Assembly (NCBI GenBank): GCA_902517815.1
Contig: CABYED010000011.1
Coordinates: 1-56,239, forward strand
Reading direction: 5' to 3'
DNA length: 56,239 nt
Origin: an uncultured SAR116 cluster alpha proteobacterium
GTDB lineage: Bacteria; Pseudomonadota; Alphaproteobacteria; Puniceispirillales; Marisalimonadaceae
Each line of letters starts with the position of its first letter. Within the stretch, counting starts at the first letter, position 1. The notes under the pieces were generated by a model. It ran no database searches. It was not told the DNA's origin and saw only the letters and a program-made list of their open reading frames with translations. Positions 29,612 to 38,073 of this stretch are shown here, piece after piece. The translations under genes were made by a program, and so were the position numbers.

Positions 29612-30856
29612 CTAATTATTTGAGCCATATTTTTCTATCCACCCTTTTTCTATGATTTTAACCCAGGAGGGATGTGGCTCCTCCAGTTTCATTGTTAACT
29701 CTTCATTTGAAAGTGTTGCAACACCTCTTGGAAGAGACGTAAATTTATTTTTCCAATTTTTATCTAATTTTGCTACTGAAATAACACTTGGGTCACCCCA
29801 AAAAGTCTTGTCTTGTTTTTTTAATTGAGCTTCCGGTGATATCAGGAAATTAACAAAGATTTTAGCAGCAGTTTTTTTACCAGAGTTATATGGAATTGCT
29901 AAAAAATGGACGTTGGCAAGAGTTCCATCTTTATGTATGAAACTTCTTATAGTATTAGGTAACTTTCCTTCAGAAATTGCATTTGAAGCGTGTGCTATAT
30001 TAAAGGCCATTCCAATGTCAATTTCTCTTTCTGCAACTAATTCTGTCAAAGCTAAATAATTGGGGGGGTATTTTTTGCCTTCTCTCCACAAATATGGAGT
30101 TGTCTCATCTAACCATTTCCATAATGGGCTAAGAGCATCTTTATGCTTATGAATAATATACTCTGATTTCAACAAGCTTTTATTATCTGTCAACTCAATT
30201 AAAATTTGTTTTAAAAAACTAGTCCCCGTAAAATCTGGTGGCTGAGGAAAAGTAAACCTGCCCTTGTTTCTGATTATATAATCTTTTAATTCAGATGCTG
30301 ATCTTGGAGGTGATTTAATGTATTTACTATTGTAATAAAAATTTAATTGTGACACTCCCCAAGGCATTTCCATATCTTCTGTGGGAACTCCAAAATCATT
30401 TAACAAACTAGGGTTATTTTCAAAATCTAAATACTTAGAATTTGGTAAGTCTCTAATCCAATTTTCAGAAAGAAGCATATTATTTTTCTTCATAACAGCA
30501 AAATTTTCTCCATTAATCCATACTAAGTCGACAGCTCCATTGTTATCTTTTTTAACATTTTTTTCTGATAAAATTCTTGCTACTACATTAGCAGTATCAG
30601 TAACTTTCACGTGTTTAACTGTTATGTTATATCTTTTTTTAACTTCATCTGAAGCCCATTTGATATATGAGTTAATATTCTTGGCGCCACCCCATGCATG
30701 AAAAAAAATTGTTTGTCCAGAAACTCTGTTAGCTTTTATGTCCCAATCATTCTTTTTTTCTGTGGCATTAGTGTAAGTGCTAATAATAAAAAAAATACTA
30801 ATAAAAAAACACCTTAAAACTATTTTAGCTAAATTATCTGCTAATTTTAAATACAT
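29612..30856 (-). CDS. ABC importer substrate-binding protein (YnjB-like)
   Basis: This 414-residue periplasmic binding protein has a long N-terminal signal (about 30 residues, cleavage near TNATEKK), then the YnjB-like opening QTIFFHAWGGAKNINSYIKW, a DLVWINGENFAVMK segment and GTSFLKQILIEL. The extracellular solute-binding family 1 fold is clear from layout; YnjB substrates are not established. GAGG lies 9 nt before the ATG and a plausible promoter lies at 30920-30948. The pair with the fused permease is complete except for the ATPase, which is not adjacent. Confidence 0.86.
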   Translation of the reverse strand: MYLKLADNLAKIVLRCFFISIFFIISTYTNATEKKNDWDIKANRVSGQTIFFHAWGGAKNINSYIKWASDEVKKRYNITVKHVKVTDTANVVARILSEKNVKKDNNGAVDLVWINGENFAVMKKNNMLLSENWIRDLPNSKYLDFENNPSLLNDFGVPTEDMEMPWGVSQLNFYYNSKYIKSPPRSASELKDYIIRNKGRFTFPQPPDFTGTSFLKQILIELTDNKSLLKSEYIIHKHKDALSPLWKWLDETTPYLWREGKKYPPNYLALTELVAEREIDIGMAFNIAHASNAISEGKLPNTIRSFIHKDGTLANVHFLAIPYNSGKKTAAKIFVNFLISPEAQLKKQDKTFWGDPSVISVAKLDKNWKNKFTSLPRGVATLSNEELTMKLEEPHPSWVKIIEKGWIEKYGSNN

Positions 30857-30919
30857 TTAGATTTACCTCAAAGTTTGTTCTTGAATAGACAAATATTGAT
30901 ATTAGATATATTAATACCA

Positions 30920-30948
30920 ATGATAGTTACTATATTCAAAATACTCAA
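30920..30948 (-). promoter_or_regulatory. Candidate sigma-70 promoter of the YnjB-like operon
   Basis: On the reverse strand TTGAGT (30948-30943) and TATCAT (30925-30920) are separated by 17 bp, placing initiation near 30913 and a leader of about 57 nt before the ATG at 30856. The spacer is shared with the divergent yggT gene. Confidence 0.42.
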
Positions 30949-30969
30949 CATAGAAATAGTTATGTAATT

Positions 30970-31254
30970 ATGAACGCTCTCTTGATCTTGATAAATGAAA
31001 TTATAACACTCTACTTATATACATTATTTGTATATGTTATAATGAGCCTTCTAATCCAATTTCAAATGATTAACAGCTATAACAAAATTATTAATACAAT
31101 TTTTAGAGCATTAATATCACTTCATGAACCTTTTTTAGGAAAAATTAGACAGTATATACCATCACTTTCAGGAATAGATTTATCTCCTGTAATTGTTATT
31201 CTTTTATTGAGCTTTTTAAAAAACTTAATTCAAGATTATAGATTAGGATTATAA
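30970..31254 (+). CDS. YggT family membrane protein
   Basis: This 94-residue protein has the YggT layout: a first helix (about 5-28), a loop with the conserved pattern F-R-A-L-I-S-L-H-E-P-F-L, the motif SGIDLSPVIVILLL and a second helix. YggT proteins are small inner-membrane proteins tied loosely to cell shape, osmotic resistance or cytochrome assembly; the molecular role is not settled. In Alphaproteobacteria yggT commonly precedes folD or a DUF167 gene. folD follows here after 8 nt. Confidence 0.88.
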   Translation: MNALLILINEIITLYLYTLFVYVIMSLLIQFQMINSYNKIINTIFRALISLHEPFLGKIRQYIPSLSGIDLSPVIVILLLSFLKNLIQDYRLGL

Positions 31255-31262
31255 ATTAATTA

Positions 31263-32183
31263 ATGACGATTATAAATAAAATAATTGATGGAAAGATGTA
31301 TGCTCAAAAACTTTTAGGAGAAATTCACCCTCTAAGCAAAGGGTTTTTACATAATTTTAATCGTAAGCCATGCCTTACTGTTATACTAGTTGGGGACAAT
31401 CCCGCTAGTAAAATATATGTAAAAAATAAAATCTTAGTAGCCAAAAAAATTGATATAGAATCTAAAGAAATTTTACTTAGTTCTGATATTACAGAGGACG
31501 AATTAATAGACCATATCTCAATACTAAATAAAGATCAAAATGTGGATGGAATTCTTGTTCAGCTTCCACTTCCAAAGCATATTTCAGAAAAAAAGATCAT
31601 TAATATAATTAGTCCATCAAAAGATGTTGATGGCTTTCACCCAAAAAATTTTGGTAAACTTTTCATGGGAGACCCAAAATTTATTCCATGCACACCCTTA
31701 GGCTGTCTTTATATGTTGAAGCACGAAATTGAAGATATAAAAGGGAAAAACGCTGTTATAATTGGGAGATCAAACATTGTTGGAAAACCAATGGCGTCAC
31801 TATTATTATCTTCAGATTGCTCAGTGACAATAACTCATTCAAAAAGTACAAACATTGAAGAACATACCAAAAAAGCTGACATCTTAATAGTAGCAGTGGG
31901 TATCCCTGAAATGATTGATGAAAAATTTATTAAACAAGGCGCTATTGTAATAGATGTTGGAATTAATAGATTAGAATCAAAAAATAATGACAATTTTAGT
32001 AATAAAGGAGTACTTGTTGGTGATGTAAAATTTGAAAAAGTTTTAAAAATTGCCAAAAAAATTACCCCTGTTCCTGGTGGAGTTGGGCCAATGACAATTG
32101 CATGCTTAATGCATAATACTGTTAAGGCCGCCTATATTAATAAAAAAAATGATTTTATTAATGTCTTAGAAGGAATTTTATAA
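31263..32183 (+). CDS. folD: Methylenetetrahydrofolate dehydrogenase/cyclohydrolase FolD
   Basis: FolD interconverts 5,10-methylene-, methenyl- and 10-formyl-tetrahydrofolate. The 306-residue protein has the catalytic Tyr52 and Lys56 at canonical positions (SKIYVKNK), GILVQLPLPKHI, the DVDGFHP turn, the NADP-site GRSNIVGKPMA and the C-terminal PVPGGVGPMT. It is slightly longer than the usual 285-300 residues. It shares its stop with the next ATG (1-nt overlap). It supplies C1 units for purines, formyl-Met and the glycine/serine interconversion, which is relevant to the glycine riboswitch at 48.4 kb. Confidence 0.95.
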   Translation: MTIINKIIDGKMYAQKLLGEIHPLSKGFLHNFNRKPCLTVILVGDNPASKIYVKNKILVAKKIDIESKEILLSSDITEDELIDHISILNKDQNVDGILVQLPLPKHISEKKIINIISPSKDVDGFHPKNFGKLFMGDPKFIPCTPLGCLYMLKHEIEDIKGKNAVIIGRSNIVGKPMASLLLSSDCSVTITHSKSTNIEEHTKKADILIVAVGIPEMIDEKFIKQGAIVIDVGINRLESKNNDNFSNKGVLVGDVKFEKVLKIAKKITPVPGGVGPMTIACLMHNTVKAAYINKKNDFINVLEGIL

Positions 32184-32386
32184 TGGATTGGTTAAACATT
32201 ACTTTATTTATTTCTATGACATTAGTGGTTCTTATTCTTGCCTGGGGCTTGATAACAATGGCTAGAGGTGGAGAATACAACAAGTCACATAGCAATATTT
32301 TAATGAGATACAGAATAATTTTTCAAGCTATAGCAATATTAATTTTTATATGCTTATTAATATATAAGAGATATTACAATGGTTAA
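32183..32386 (+). CDS. Twin-transmembrane HIG1-type small protein
   Basis: A 67-residue protein with two membrane helices (about 5-25 and 46-62) joined by a basic loop containing ARGGEYNKSHSNILMRYR. This helix-loop-helix with an N-K/R-S-x-x-x-M-R-x-R pattern is the HIG1 (hypoxia-induced) domain; bacterial and mitochondrial members associate with cytochrome oxidase or respiratory supercomplexes. It begins on the folD stop and overlaps the adenosyltransferase gene by 8 nt, so it is embedded in the operon. The same order (HIG1 protein, adenosyltransferase, etfB, etfA) is, as far as I recall, common in Alphaproteobacteria. The respiratory role here is inferred. Confidence 0.8.
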   Translation: MDWLNITLFISMTLVVLILAWGLITMARGGEYNKSHSNILMRYRIIFQAIAILIFICLLIYKRYYNG

Positions 32387-32972
32387 ATTAAATAAAATTT
32401 ATACTAGAACGGGCGACGATGGATCAACTGGGTTAACCGATGGGACAAGAGTTCCAAAGCACTCACCTAGACCACAAGCTTATGGTTCTGTTGATGAATT
32501 AAATTCCTCCTTGGGAATGGTATACTTTTGCTTAAACAAAGAAAATTCAAACTTACTTCATATTGAAATTAAAAATTTAATCAGAGAAATTCAAAATGAT
32601 TTATTTGATTTAGGTGCAGATTTAGCAACACCAATATCGAAAGAAAAAGAAAAGTATCCAGCACTTAGAATTAAAAAGAGACAAATTGATAAAATAGAAA
32701 ATAAAATAGACTATTATAATAAGTCATTAAAACCTCTTAATTCCTTCATTTTACCAGGAGGGTCAGAAGCCTCTACTTTGCTACACCAGTCAAGAACAAT
32801 AGCTAGAAGAGCTGAAAGAGACATTAGTTTACTTTCAAGCATAGAAGATATAAATTTACAATCTTTAATTTACTTGAACAGATTGTCTGATTTATTATTT
32901 GTATTATGCAGAGTTTTAAACGAAAATGGATTAAAGGATATATTATGGATACCAGGTTTGAATCAAAAATAA
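32379..32972 (+). CDS. Cob(I)alamin adenosyltransferase (PduO type)
   Basis: This enzyme makes adenosylcobalamin from ATP and reduced cobalamin. The 197-residue protein has the PduO ATP-binding N-terminus YTRTGDDGSTGL, the AYGSVDELNSSLG segment, ILPGGSEASTLLHQSRTIARRAERD and LNRLSDLLFVLCR. It overlaps the HIG1 gene by 8 nt. Its presence implies use of adenosylcobalamin, for example by methylmalonyl-CoA mutase or a class II ribonucleotide reductase, neither of which is in the window. Together with cobS/cobT it keeps open the question of whether the organism makes or only salvages B12. Confidence 0.93.
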   Translation: MVKLNKIYTRTGDDGSTGLTDGTRVPKHSPRPQAYGSVDELNSSLGMVYFCLNKENSNLLHIEIKNLIREIQNDLFDLGADLATPISKEKEKYPALRIKKRQIDKIENKIDYYNKSLKPLNSFILPGGSEASTLLHQSRTIARRAERDISLLSSIEDINLQSLIYLNRLSDLLFVLCRVLNENGLKDILWIPGLNQK

Positions 32973-32996
32973 TTTGTTTACGGAAGGGAGTTTAGT

Positions 32997-33746
32997 TTGA
33001 AAATTTTAGTGCCTGTTAAAAGAGTGGTAGATTATAACGTAAAAGTCAGAGTTAAAAATGATAATTCTGGTGTTGAATTAGAAAACGTTAAAATGTCTAT
33101 GAATCCTTTTGACGAAATAGCTGTTGAAGAGGCTTTACGATTAAAAGAAAAAGGAATAGCAAACGAGGTTGTAGCTATATCTATCGGTGCATCTCAAGTT
33201 CAAGAAACTATAAGAAATGCTCTTGCAATGGGAGCAGATGCAGGGATTTTTGTTGAATCCAACGATAATCTTGAACCACTTAACATAGCAAAAATTATTT
33301 CATCTATTGCTAAAAAAGAAAATATCGATTTGATGATTTTAGGTAAACAAGCAATAGACGATGATATGAATGCTACTGGTCAGATGATTGCAGCCTTATT
33401 AGATTGGCCTCAAGCAACTTTTGCAAGCAAAGTGGAAATTGCAGGAAAAACAGCCAAGGTTAGCCGCGAAGTTGACGGTGGAATTGAAAATATTGAAATT
33501 TCATTACCTGCAGTTATAAGCACTGACTTACGATTAAATGAACCCAGATATGCTAGCCTTCCAAACATTATGAAAGCTAAGAAAAAGCCAATTAGCGAAA
33601 TTAAGATTCAAGATCTAAACATAGAAATAAAAAAACATTTAAGTATTTTAAATGTTGAAGAACCTGCTAAACGTCAATCAGGGATTATGTTAAAAACTGT
33701 AGATGAATTAGTTGATAAATTAAAAAATGAAGCAAAAGTAATATAA
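32997..33746 (+). CDS. etfB: Electron transfer flavoprotein beta subunit
   Basis: EtfB and EtfA carry electrons from acyl-CoA and other dehydrogenases to ETF-ubiquinone oxidoreductase. The 249-residue protein starts [19 protein letters not shown], has the [18 protein letters not shown] segment and the AMP site [20 protein letters not shown]. The start is TTG at 32997, supported by a strong GGAAGGGAG 6 nt upstream and by the family N-terminus; no ATG fits. etfA follows after 19 nt. This is the beta-oxidation/amino-acid-oxidation type of ETF. Confidence 0.96.
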   Translation: MKILVPVKRVVDYNVKVRVKNDNSGVELENVKMSMNPFDEIAVEEALRLKEKGIANEVVAISIGASQVQETIRNALAMGADAGIFVESNDNLEPLNIAKIISSIAKKENIDLMILGKQAIDDDMNATGQMIAALLDWPQATFASKVEIAGKTAKVSREVDGGIENIEISLPAVISTDLRLNEPRYASLPNIMKAKKKPISEIKIQDLNIEIKKHLSILNVEEPAKRQSGIMLKTVDELVDKLKNEAKVI

Positions 33747-33765
33747 GAAACTGAAGGAATATAAA

Positions 33766-34695
33766 ATGAAAGTACTAGCTATAGCTGAACATAATAACCA
33801 TGAACTTTTACCTGCTACTTTACATACTGTAAACGCAGCCAAACAAATTGGCGATACTGACTTGTTAGTTGTCGGTCATAATTGCCAAGAGGTTATTGAT
33901 AATGCAAGAACAATTGATGGTCTAAATCAAGTTCTTTATTGCAATGATGAGATGTATAAAAACTCAATAGCAGAAAATTTATCTGTCCTTATTAAATCTA
34001 TTGCACAAAATTATTCTCACATTTTATTTTCAAATACAGCAAATGGAAAAAATACAGCCCCTCGTCTAGCTGCTTTGCTAGATGTTATGATTGTTCCAGA
34101 TATAATTGAAATAATAGATGAAAATACTTTTAAAAGACCAATTTACGCTGGCAACGCCATAGCCACTTGCAAGAGCGAAGATGCATGTAAAGTTATTACT
34201 GTAAGAACTACTGCATTTGAAAAAGCTTCATTTAGTGAAAATAAAATTGAAACTGTATCTATTAAAGCTGAGAAAAATACTGAATTAACAAAATATATTA
34301 ATTCAGAACTTTCACAAAATGAAAGACCTGAATTAACTGCTGCTGATATTGTTGTTTCAGGTGGAAGAGGTCTTGGATCAGCTGAAAACTTTCAAGTTCT
34401 AGAAAAATTGGCGGACAAACTAGGAGCGGCAATGGGGGCAAGTAGAGCAGCAGTTGACGCTGGGTATGTGCCCAACGATTGGCAAGTAGGCCAAACTGGA
34501 AAAGTAGTTGCCCCAAATTTATATATAGCTGCTGGAATTTCTGGTGCAATACAGCATTTAGCAGGCATGAAAGACAGTAAGGTAATTGTAGCGATAAATA
34601 AAGACGAAGAGGCTCCTATATTTTCTGTAACCGACTATGGGCTTGCTGATGATTTATTTAAAACTGTGCCAGAAATAGAGAAACTAATAAAATAA
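33766..34695 (+). CDS. etfA: Electron transfer flavoprotein alpha subunit
   Basis: The 309-residue alpha subunit binds FAD in its C-terminal half: SGGRGLGSAENF, MGASRAAVDAGYVPNDWQVG split as GASRAAVDAG and QVGQTGKVVAP, then YIAAGISGAIQHLAGM and AINKDEEAPIF. All are intact. It lies 19 nt after etfB. Its end overlaps the end of the convergent tlpA-like gene by 12 nt. A link to the FAD amino acid dehydrogenase at 48.6 kb is possible but those enzymes usually reduce quinone directly. Confidence 0.96.
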   Translation: MKVLAIAEHNNHELLPATLHTVNAAKQIGDTDLLVVGHNCQEVIDNARTIDGLNQVLYCNDEMYKNSIAENLSVLIKSIAQNYSHILFSNTANGKNTAPRLAALLDVMIVPDIIEIIDENTFKRPIYAGNAIATCKSEDACKVITVRTTAFEKASFSENKIETVSIKAEKNTELTKYINSELSQNERPELTAADIVVSGGRGLGSAENFQVLEKLADKLGAAMGASRAAVDAGYVPNDWQVGQTGKVVAPNLYIAAGISGAIQHLAGMKDSKVIVAINKDEEAPIFSVTDYGLADDLFKTVPEIEKLIK

Positions 34696-35217
34696 GCTTT
34701 TTATTTTATTAATTATTTCATCTTCTCCCCATTTTAAAATTCCTTCATGTTTTGAAATTATAAAACTATTTTGATCAACTATTACTGTTGTAGGTATTCC
34801 TCTCAATTTGAGTGCTTTAAAAATTTTCATTTCTTTGTCAAAGAAGTGATCTAAATTTGAAGCACCATTATTAAATAAAAATTTTAGTTGATCTTTAATA
34901 TCTTTTTTATCTATTGATATAGTAAAAACATCTATATTGTATTTTTTAATTTTAGATTTTAATATACTTAAATCAGGTAGCTCTTCTTTACATGGAACAC
35001 ACCAAGTTGCCCAAAAATTAATTACATAACCTTTTTTTTTCAAATCCTGATTAAATTTTAATATTATAGGCTTTTCTTTATTATCCAGAACATTCAAATT
35101 TGGGAATTTTATTTTATCACTTATTTTATCTAGATATTCGAAAGCATAAGCATTCCCAGACAAAACTGCGAGATATAATAATATTATTATTTTTTTATTA
35201 AAATTTGATATAAGCAT
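34684..35217 (-). CDS. TlpA-like periplasmic thiol-disulfide oxidoreductase
   Basis: The 177-residue protein has an N-terminal signal or anchor (residues about 8-26, possible cleavage after AYA), then a thioredoxin fold with the active site Cys73-Val-Pro-Cys76 in INFWATWCVPC and the cis-proline in RGIPTTVIVD. TlpA proteins keep apo-cytochrome or copper-site thiols reduced in the periplasm, which fits a cytochrome oxidase-bearing organism. It is divergent from argH (53-bp spacer to the ATG used) and its end overlaps etfA by 12 nt. The tlpA/argH/lipoprotein/lysA order is frequent in Alphaproteobacteria. Confidence 0.88.
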   Translation of the reverse strand: MLISNFNKKIIILLYLAVLSGNAYAFEYLDKISDKIKFPNLNVLDNKEKPIILKFNQDLKKKGYVINFWATWCVPCKEELPDLSILKSKIKKYNIDVFTISIDKKDIKDQLKFLFNNGASNLDHFFDKEMKIFKALKLRGIPTTVIVDQNSFIISKHEGILKWGEDEIINKIKSLFY

Positions 35218-35270
35218 GTTAAATATTACTTTATATTAATAATTTCTTAGTGCTTAATATAGATAATAAA

Positions 35271-36683
35271 ATGAAAAAAAGTAGTTTAGATAAACAAAAA
35301 AATAATAAAATTTGGGGTGGAAGATTTTCCACATCTCCTAGCGAGTTAATGGAGGAGTTTAATTCATCAATTCAATTTGATCAGATTCTTTATATCGAGG
35401 ATATTGAAGGATCATTAGCACATTCAGAAATGTTATCTAAACAAAATATTATTTCTAAAAAAGAGTTTTTATCTATTAAGTCTGGTTTAGAACAAATAAA
35501 AAAAGAAATATCCAACAAAGAGTTTAATTTCTCAACTAAACTAGAAGATATACATATGAATATTGAAAATAGATTAGTGGAAATAATAGGAGATACTGGT
35601 AAAAAATTACATACTGCTAGATCAAGGAATGATCAAGTAGCAACTGATATCAAATTATGGCTAAGGAAAAAAATTGATGAAATAGAATTAAGTCTGAAAA
35701 ATTTGCAACGTACACTAATTGAAAAATCCGAAATATATCATGATCTTTTTATGCCTGGCTATACGCATCTTCAAGTTGGTCAACCAGTTACATTTGGACA
35801 TCATCTATTAGCTTACGTAGAGATGTTTGGTAGAGATAGAGGAAGATTACTTGACTGTAGAAAAAGAATGAATGAGTTACCTTTGGGTTCTGCTGCTTTA
35901 GCAGGTACAAGCTATCCAATAGATAGAAACTTTGTAGCGGAAAAACTTGGCTTTAGCAAACCTACTGAAAATTCAATGGATGCTGTTGCTGATAGAGATT
36001 TTGCTATTGAATTTATGTCTGCATCATCGCTAATAGCTATACATTTATCTAGGCTTGCTGAAGAATTAGTTATTTGGTCGTCTGACAGGTTTAATTTTGT
36101 TAAATTACCAGAAAACTTTACAACTGGTTCTAGTATTATGCCTCAAAAAAGAAATCCAGATGCAGCTGAATTAATAAGGGCTAAACCTGGTAGAATATTT
36201 GGTAATTTACTTAGTTTAATGACAGTTCTGAAAGGACTGCCAATGACATATGGAAAAGATATGCAAGAAGATAAAGAGCCAATAATTGATACTGCTAAAA
36301 ATATTAAACTATGCATTTTAAATATGGAGGGTATGATCGGAAATATTGAACCTATTCCTGAAAAAATGATGGAGGCACTTCAAACAGGTTTTCCAACTGC
36401 TACAGACTTAGCAGATTACCTTGTAAAAAATCTTAAAATACCCTTCAGAGAAGCTCATCATTTAACTGGTAAAATAGTTTTATTAGCTGAGACAAAAATG
36501 ACTCCTTTAGAAAATTTAACTTTAGAAAATATCCAAAGTGTTGTTCCTAATGCAGATTTAAAAATATTAGAAATTTTAAAGATTAAAAATTCTATATCAA
36601 GTAGAATATCTTATGGTGGAACAGCGCCAAAAAATGTTTTAAAAGCTGTTAAAAATGCTAAAAAAAGATTTTTAGAAGGATAA
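35271..36683 (+). CDS. argH: Argininosuccinate lyase
   Basis: ArgH splits argininosuccinate to arginine and fumarate. From the ATG at 35271 the protein has 470 residues; a GTG at 35250 would add seven residues, and neither has a strong ribosome binding site. Signatures are KIWGGRFS at the start, TARSRNDQVATD, the TLxxVGQPVTFGHH region seen as HLQVGQPVTFGHH, LPLGSAALAGTSYPIDR and the fumarase-superfamily loop GSSIMPQKRNPD. A 37-residue lipoprotein gene follows after 6 nt, then lysA. The set argJ (5.6 kb) and argH shows an intact arginine route. Confidence 0.95.
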   Translation: MKKSSLDKQKNNKIWGGRFSTSPSELMEEFNSSIQFDQILYIEDIEGSLAHSEMLSKQNIISKKEFLSIKSGLEQIKKEISNKEFNFSTKLEDIHMNIENRLVEIIGDTGKKLHTARSRNDQVATDIKLWLRKKIDEIELSLKNLQRTLIEKSEIYHDLFMPGYTHLQVGQPVTFGHHLLAYVEMFGRDRGRLLDCRKRMNELPLGSAALAGTSYPIDRNFVAEKLGFSKPTENSMDAVADRDFAIEFMSASSLIAIHLSRLAEELVIWSSDRFNFVKLPENFTTGSSIMPQKRNPDAAELIRAKPGRIFGNLLSLMTVLKGLPMTYGKDMQEDKEPIIDTAKNIKLCILNMEGMIGNIEPIPEKMMEALQTGFPTATDLADYLVKNLKIPFREAHHLTGKIVLLAETKMTPLENLTLENIQSVVPNADLKILEILKIKNSISSRISYGGTAPKNVLKAVKNAKKRFLEG

Positions 36684-36689
36684 TAAAGA

Positions 36690-36803
36690 ATGAATTTAAA
36701 AATCATACTTCTTGTTGTTATGTTTTTATCGTCTGTTTCTTTTTATGGTTGTGGAAGAAAAGAGTCACCTATAAAACCTTCACAAATCATTGAAAAATAT
36801 TAG
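36690..36803 (+). CDS. Small lipoprotein between argH and lysA (LptM/YifL-like)
   Basis: A 37-codon gene starts at 36690 with AAGGA about 9 nt upstream. It encodes a hydrophobic signal (MNLKIILLVVMFLSSVSFYG) followed by Cys21 and a short polar tail beginning CGRKESPIKPS. The F-Y-G-C lipobox is imperfect at -3 and -2, but the size, the C-G-x-K start of the mature part and the location directly upstream of lysA match the small LptM/YifL-type lipoprotein found there in many proteobacteria. E. coli LptM helps assemble the LptDE lipopolysaccharide translocon; that role here is inferred from position. Confidence 0.72.
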   Translation: MNLKIILLVVMFLSSVSFYGCGRKESPIKPSQIIEKY

Positions 36804-36810
36804 ATTTATT

Positions 36811-38073
36811 ATGTTCCCTTCAGGTTTTTACAGAGATGAAAATGGTGAACTTAATGTTCAAGGTATTAAAATAGATGCTCTTACTGCAAAGTATGGCACT
36901 CCATTATTTATATACGATACAGGCTTAATGAAAGAAAGATACGAACTCTTTCTAAATACTGTTAAAAGTGTCAAAGGAAATATACACTATGCTGTTAAAG
37001 CAAATGATTCTGTGAACATAATAAAATTTTTTGGGAAATTAGGTGCTGGGGCTGACATAGTATCTATAGGTGAATTTCACAAATGTATTGCAGCCGGAAT
37101 TACGTCAGATAAAATAATTTTTTCTGGTGTTGGAAAAGATAAAAATGAGATTGAAACGGCAATAAAAAATAAAATTTTACAGTTTAACATTGAATCTGAA
37201 GAAGAACTTTTTGATATCTATGAAGTTGCTTCAAAGCTCAAGATAACAGCAAATATTTGTTTAAGGATAAATCCTGATATTGCACCAAATACTCATAAGA
37301 AAATATCAACTGGTGAAAAAGAAACTAAATTTGGTATTGATAATGACGATATATTCTCAATCTATGAAAAATTGCACAAATTACAATATATAAATCCAAT
37401 TGGTTTGGGTGTTCATATTGGATCTCAGATTTTTGATTTCAATTTCTTTTACGAAGCTTATTCAAATCTAAAAACTGTTGCTGATAAACTTAAAATCGAT
37501 GGATTTAAAGTTCCTACTTTGGATCTAGGAGGTGGAATTGGAATATATTATGATGAAAATAAGAACCCGGATTTTGAAAACTATAAAAAAGTTATTTCTG
37601 ATTTATTTTTAGGTTCTGAATATAAATTAAGCTTTGAACCAGGAAGAATCTTAATAGCTGAAGCTGGAGTTTTAATTACAAAAGTTATAAGAAATAAAAA
37701 GAATAAAGATAAAAATTTTATTATAATTGATGCAGCAATGAACAATTTAATTAGACCAACGTTATATGACGCATACCATAGAATTGAACCTGTTAAAAAA
37801 ATTTCAGGAAAAGAAATTTTAGCAGATATAGTTGGCCCAATTTGTGAAACTGGAGATTTTATTGCTCTCAACAGAAAAGTAATTGAAGTTAATAAAAATG
37901 ATTTATTAACAATAAGAACTACAGGAGCATATTCATCAGTAATGAAATCTAATTATAATGCAAGGGTCGATGCAGTAGAAGTTTTAATATATAATGGTAA
38001 CTCATATCAATTAAAACAAACTGACTCTATATCAGATATAATATCAAAAGAAGGTATAATAGAGTTTGTTTAA
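36811..38073 (+). CDS. lysA: Diaminopimelate decarboxylase
   Basis: LysA makes lysine from meso-diaminopimelate with PLP. From the ATG at 36811 the protein has 420 residues, starting MFPSGFYRDENGELNVQGI; a TTG at 36790 would overlap the lipoprotein gene. The PLP lysine is Lys63 in HYAVKAND, followed by SIGEFHKCIAAG, the glycine loop DLGGGIGI, EPGRILIAEAG and the dimer-interface cysteine in GPICETGD. It starts 7 nt after the lipoprotein stop and its end overlaps the MJ0042 gene by 4 nt. With lysC at the left edge it marks a complete-looking lysine route. Confidence 0.96.
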   Translation: MFPSGFYRDENGELNVQGIKIDALTAKYGTPLFIYDTGLMKERYELFLNTVKSVKGNIHYAVKANDSVNIIKFFGKLGAGADIVSIGEFHKCIAAGITSDKIIFSGVGKDKNEIETAIKNKILQFNIESEEELFDIYEVASKLKITANICLRINPDIAPNTHKKISTGEKETKFGIDNDDIFSIYEKLHKLQYINPIGLGVHIGSQIFDFNFFYEAYSNLKTVADKLKIDGFKVPTLDLGGGIGIYYDENKNPDFENYKKVISDLFLGSEYKLSFEPGRILIAEAGVLITKVIRNKKNKDKNFIIIDAAMNNLIRPTLYDAYHRIEPVKKISGKEILADIVGPICETGDFIALNRKVIEVNKNDLLTIRTTGAYSSVMKSNYNARVDAVEVLIYNGNSYQLKQTDSISDIISKEGIIEFV

